From: Selenomonadaceae bacterium
GTDB lineage: Bacteria; Bacillota; Negativicutes; Selenomonadales; Selenomonadaceae
Assembly: GCA_016280345.1 (NCBI GenBank)
Contig: JAEEGN010000312.1
Coordinates: 1-25,265, forward strand
Length of the DNA: 25,265 nt
Direction of reading: 5' to 3'
Of the stretch, positions 23,651 through 25,265 are shown in pieces. The notes beneath the pieces are model-generated. The model had not been told where the DNA came from, made no database searches, and was given only the letters and a program-made list of their open reading frames with translations. How positions within the stretch are numbered: position 1 is the first letter of the stretch; each line of letters begins with the position of its first letter. The position numbers and the translations under genes are program-made.

Positions 23651-24664
23651 ATGACGATGACAATTCCCGAACTCACCGAAAAGATCATCAACGGCTACCG
23701 CGTCAAGCGGGGCGATGACCTCTCGCTCTTCCTCGACAGCGACCTCGGGGAACTGCAGCGGGGCGCCGGCGCCATCCAAAAGCGCTACCGCCGCGACCAC
23801 ATCGACCTCTGCTCCATCATCAACGGACGCAGCGGCCGCTGTCCCGAGAACTGCAAGTACTGCGCCCAGTCCGCCTGCCACAAGACCGGTGTGGACGAAT
23901 ACGGCTTCCTGCCGAAGGAGGAAATCTACGCCGCCGCCAAAAAGAACCAGGAGGCGGGGCTGAACCGTTTCGCCATCGTCACCGCCGGCCGGGCCCTGAC
24001 CGGGAAGGAGTTCGACCAGGCCATCGAGGCCTTCGAGATGATGAAGAAGGACCTCACCATCGAGCTCTGCGCCTCCATGGGCTTCCTGAACGCGGAACAG
24101 TTCCGCCGGCTCCATGAAGCCGGCGTCACCAGCTACCACCACAACATCGAGACTTCCCGCCGCTTCTTCCCGGAAATCTGCACCACCCACACCTACGACG
24201 ACAAGATCCGTACCATAAAGCTCGCCCAAAAGGAAGGCTTCTGCGTCTGCTCCGGCGGCATCATCGGCATGGGCGAGACCTGGGAGGACCGGCTCGACAT
24301 GGCGATCAGCCTGGCCGAGCTCGGCATCCAGTCCATTCCCGTCAACGTCCTCATGCCCATCAAGGGCACGGCGCTGGAGAACCAGCCCCAGATTCCCGCC
24401 GCCGACGCCCTGCGCACCATCGCCTTCTTCCGCTTCATCAACCCCGAAGCCAACGTGCGCCTGGCCGCCGGCCGCAAGGTCCTGCCGGAGAACGGCGCCA
24501 CCGCTTTCCTGGCCGGCGCCTCCGCCACCATCAGCGGCGACATGCTGACCACCAGCGGCACCACCATCAAGGGCGACTTCGAAATATTGAAGCGTCTGGG
24601 CCTTTCCAACGAAGGGCCCAATGACTGGGAAGACGAGGCGTTGCCCAAAGCCGTCGGCGAATGA
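23651..24664 (+). CDS. bioB: Biotin synthase BioB (radical SAM), variant auxiliary-cluster ligands
   Basis: The 337-residue radical SAM enzyme inserts sulfur into dethiobiotin, the last step of biotin synthesis. The SAM [4Fe-4S] ligands are C64, C68 and C71 in the CxxxCxxC motif within CPENCKYCAQS. Compared with E. coli BioB, the counterparts of C128 (C140), C188 (C200) and R260 (R270) are present. The C97 position is A108 in RFAIVTAG. Extra cysteines occur at 75, 177 and 198. From memory, an anaerobe-type BioB with an auxiliary [4Fe-4S] cluster has been described, and this gene may be of that kind. The start at 23651 has an AGG 7 nt upstream. A second ATG two codons later is possible. It has a promoter and operator of its own. 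Confidence 0.93.
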   Translation: MTMTIPELTEKIINGYRVKRGDDLSLFLDSDLGELQRGAGAIQKRYRRDHIDLCSIINGRSGRCPENCKYCAQSACHKTGVDEYGFLPKEEIYAAAKKNQEAGLNRFAIVTAGRALTGKEFDQAIEAFEMMKKDLTIELCASMGFLNAEQFRRLHEAGVTSYHHNIETSRRFFPEICTTHTYDDKIRTIKLAQKEGFCVCSGGIIGMGETWEDRLDMAISLAELGIQSIPVNVLMPIKGTALENQPQIPAADALRTIAFFRFINPEANVRLAAGRKVLPENGATAFLAGASATISGDMLTTSGTTIKGDFEILKRLGLSNEGPNDWEDEALPKAVGE

Positions 24665-24701
24665 CTTCCGCGAGTGCGGAGAGATGCTCCATCGATACAG
24701 G

Positions 24702-24742
24702 AAAGCCGCTGCTGCCTTCATTCCGACAGCAGCGGCTTTTCT
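24702..24742 (+). terminator. Rho-independent terminator after bioB
   Basis: AAAGCCGCTGCTG (24702-24714) and CAGCAGCGGCTTT (24727-24739) form a perfect 13-bp stem around a 12-nt loop, followed by TCTCT. Confidence 0.88.
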
Positions 24743-24789
24743 CTGCGGCAATTTTCCCCCGCTTCCCGCTCCAATCTTTTCGGCGGGAT

Positions 24790-24818
24790 TTGTTTCCGGC
24801 GACGGTTTCTGCTATAAT
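24790..24818 (+). promoter_or_regulatory. Promoter of the GT51 glycosyltransferase gene
   Basis: TTGTTT (24790-24795), a 17-nt spacer and a perfect TATAAT (24813-24818) lie about 40 nt before the start codon. Confidence 0.7.
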
Positions 24819-24856
24819 GAAGGGCAATATGCAGATTAAAGGGAGGAGGCGGCAAC

Positions 24857-25265
24857 ATGGGGCGAATAACGCGTTTTCTGGGAGGGCTCGTCCTCGTCTT
24901 TTTCCTGGGCTTTTTCCTGGCCGGCGGGCGCGACGTACTGCGGCCCGAGACCGTGACGCGGCTGACCGGCTGGCTCTCCGCCCCGGCCGCGGTGAAAGAG
25001 ACGGACAAAACGACAGCGCCAGCCGCGGTCTCCCCGCTGGCTGACGCGGCGATGCGATGCCACCGCCTTGTCTTCCTGCCGGAAGCGGTGAACGAGCGCG
25101 TCCCGGCGGAGCATTTCGTCCCCGTGAGCCGGCTGCCGAACCGGCTCACCGAGGCCATCGTGGCCGTCGAGGATAGCCGCTTCTACCGGCACCCCGGCTT
25201 CGACATTGAGGCCATCGCCCGGGCGACGCTGGTGAACCTCCGCTCGTGCGAGATCGAGGAAGGTG
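24857..25265 (+). CDS. Peptidoglycan glycosyltransferase (GT51), N-terminal part (partial)
   Basis: The frame is open from the ATG at 24857 to the window end, giving 136 residues, and the gene is cut by the window edge. AGGAGG (24844-24849) lies 7 nt upstream. A single membrane segment spans about residues 8-23, followed by an Ala/Pro/Lys/Thr linker. The start of a GT51 transglycosylase domain then appears: I-V-A-V-E105-D-S-R-F-Y-R-H-P-G-F-D, in which E105 is the catalytic Glu of motif 1. The sequence ends at E-E-G, where the GGSTITQQ motif would begin. It polymerises lipid II into glycan strands on the outer face of the inner membrane. Whether it is a monofunctional MtgA-type enzyme or a bifunctional class A PBP cannot be decided from the part seen. 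Confidence 0.9.
   Translation, partial: MGRITRFLGGLVLVFFLGFFLAGGRDVLRPETVTRLTGWLSAPAAVKETDKTTAPAAVSPLADAAMRCHRLVFLPEAVNERVPAEHFVPVSRLPNRLTEAIVAVEDSRFYRHPGFDIEAIARATLVNLRSCEIEEG

Overview
The window is a GC-rich bacterial chromosome segment carrying mostly housekeeping genes. The gene set is Firmicutes-like: SepF, a Bacillus-type AroH chorismate mutase, a SWIM/SNF2 helicase and strong AGGAGG ribosome binding sites. It also carries a family 9 (ADP-heptose/LPS-type) glycosyltransferase, which points to an outer membrane. Together these suggest a diderm Firmicute (Negativicutes-like, probably an anaerobe), but this is an inference from gene content and not a phylogenetic placement. No tRNA, rRNA, CRISPR array, transposase or phage gene was seen.

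Layout. At 1-195 (minus) lies the first 65 codons of a lower-GC, beta-rich, adhesin-like protein. It is followed by about 1.47 kb without convincing genes (196-1669), which holds a 78-bp imperfect palindrome and a tandem array of about 2.5 hairpin-rich repeat units of 240-260 bp. Then come a SNF2 helicase (1670-4885), an AzgA-type NCS2 nucleobase permease (5219-6517) and an exported GH73 glucosaminidase (6578-7372). A tight cluster aarF/ubiB - aroH - ridA - tkt (7439-11873) ends at a strong terminator. It links a quinone-associated kinase, the chorismate branch point, reactive-imine clearance and erythrose-4-phosphate supply. queA, typA and sepF follow, each largely on its own. A minus-strand heptosyltransferase-like gene is divergent from an OmpR/HK two-component pair, and the two divergent promoters share a -10 palindrome. 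dnaE, bioB (behind a BirA-like operator and two leader hairpins) and the start of a GT51 peptidoglycan glycosyltransferase (24857 to the window edge) close the window.

I see no evidence of a wholly new multi-gene system. The best leads are small. AroH appears to have its catalytic Glu replaced by Gln, with a compensating Asp three residues earlier. BioB lacks one canonical [2Fe-2S] cysteine and has extra cysteines, fitting the anaerobe-type enzyme. A degenerate intergenic element occurs twice, each time ending in the promoter of the next gene. The sensor kinase carries an unusual low-complexity insert of about 90 residues, and the repeat array at 921-1555 is packed with triloop hairpins.
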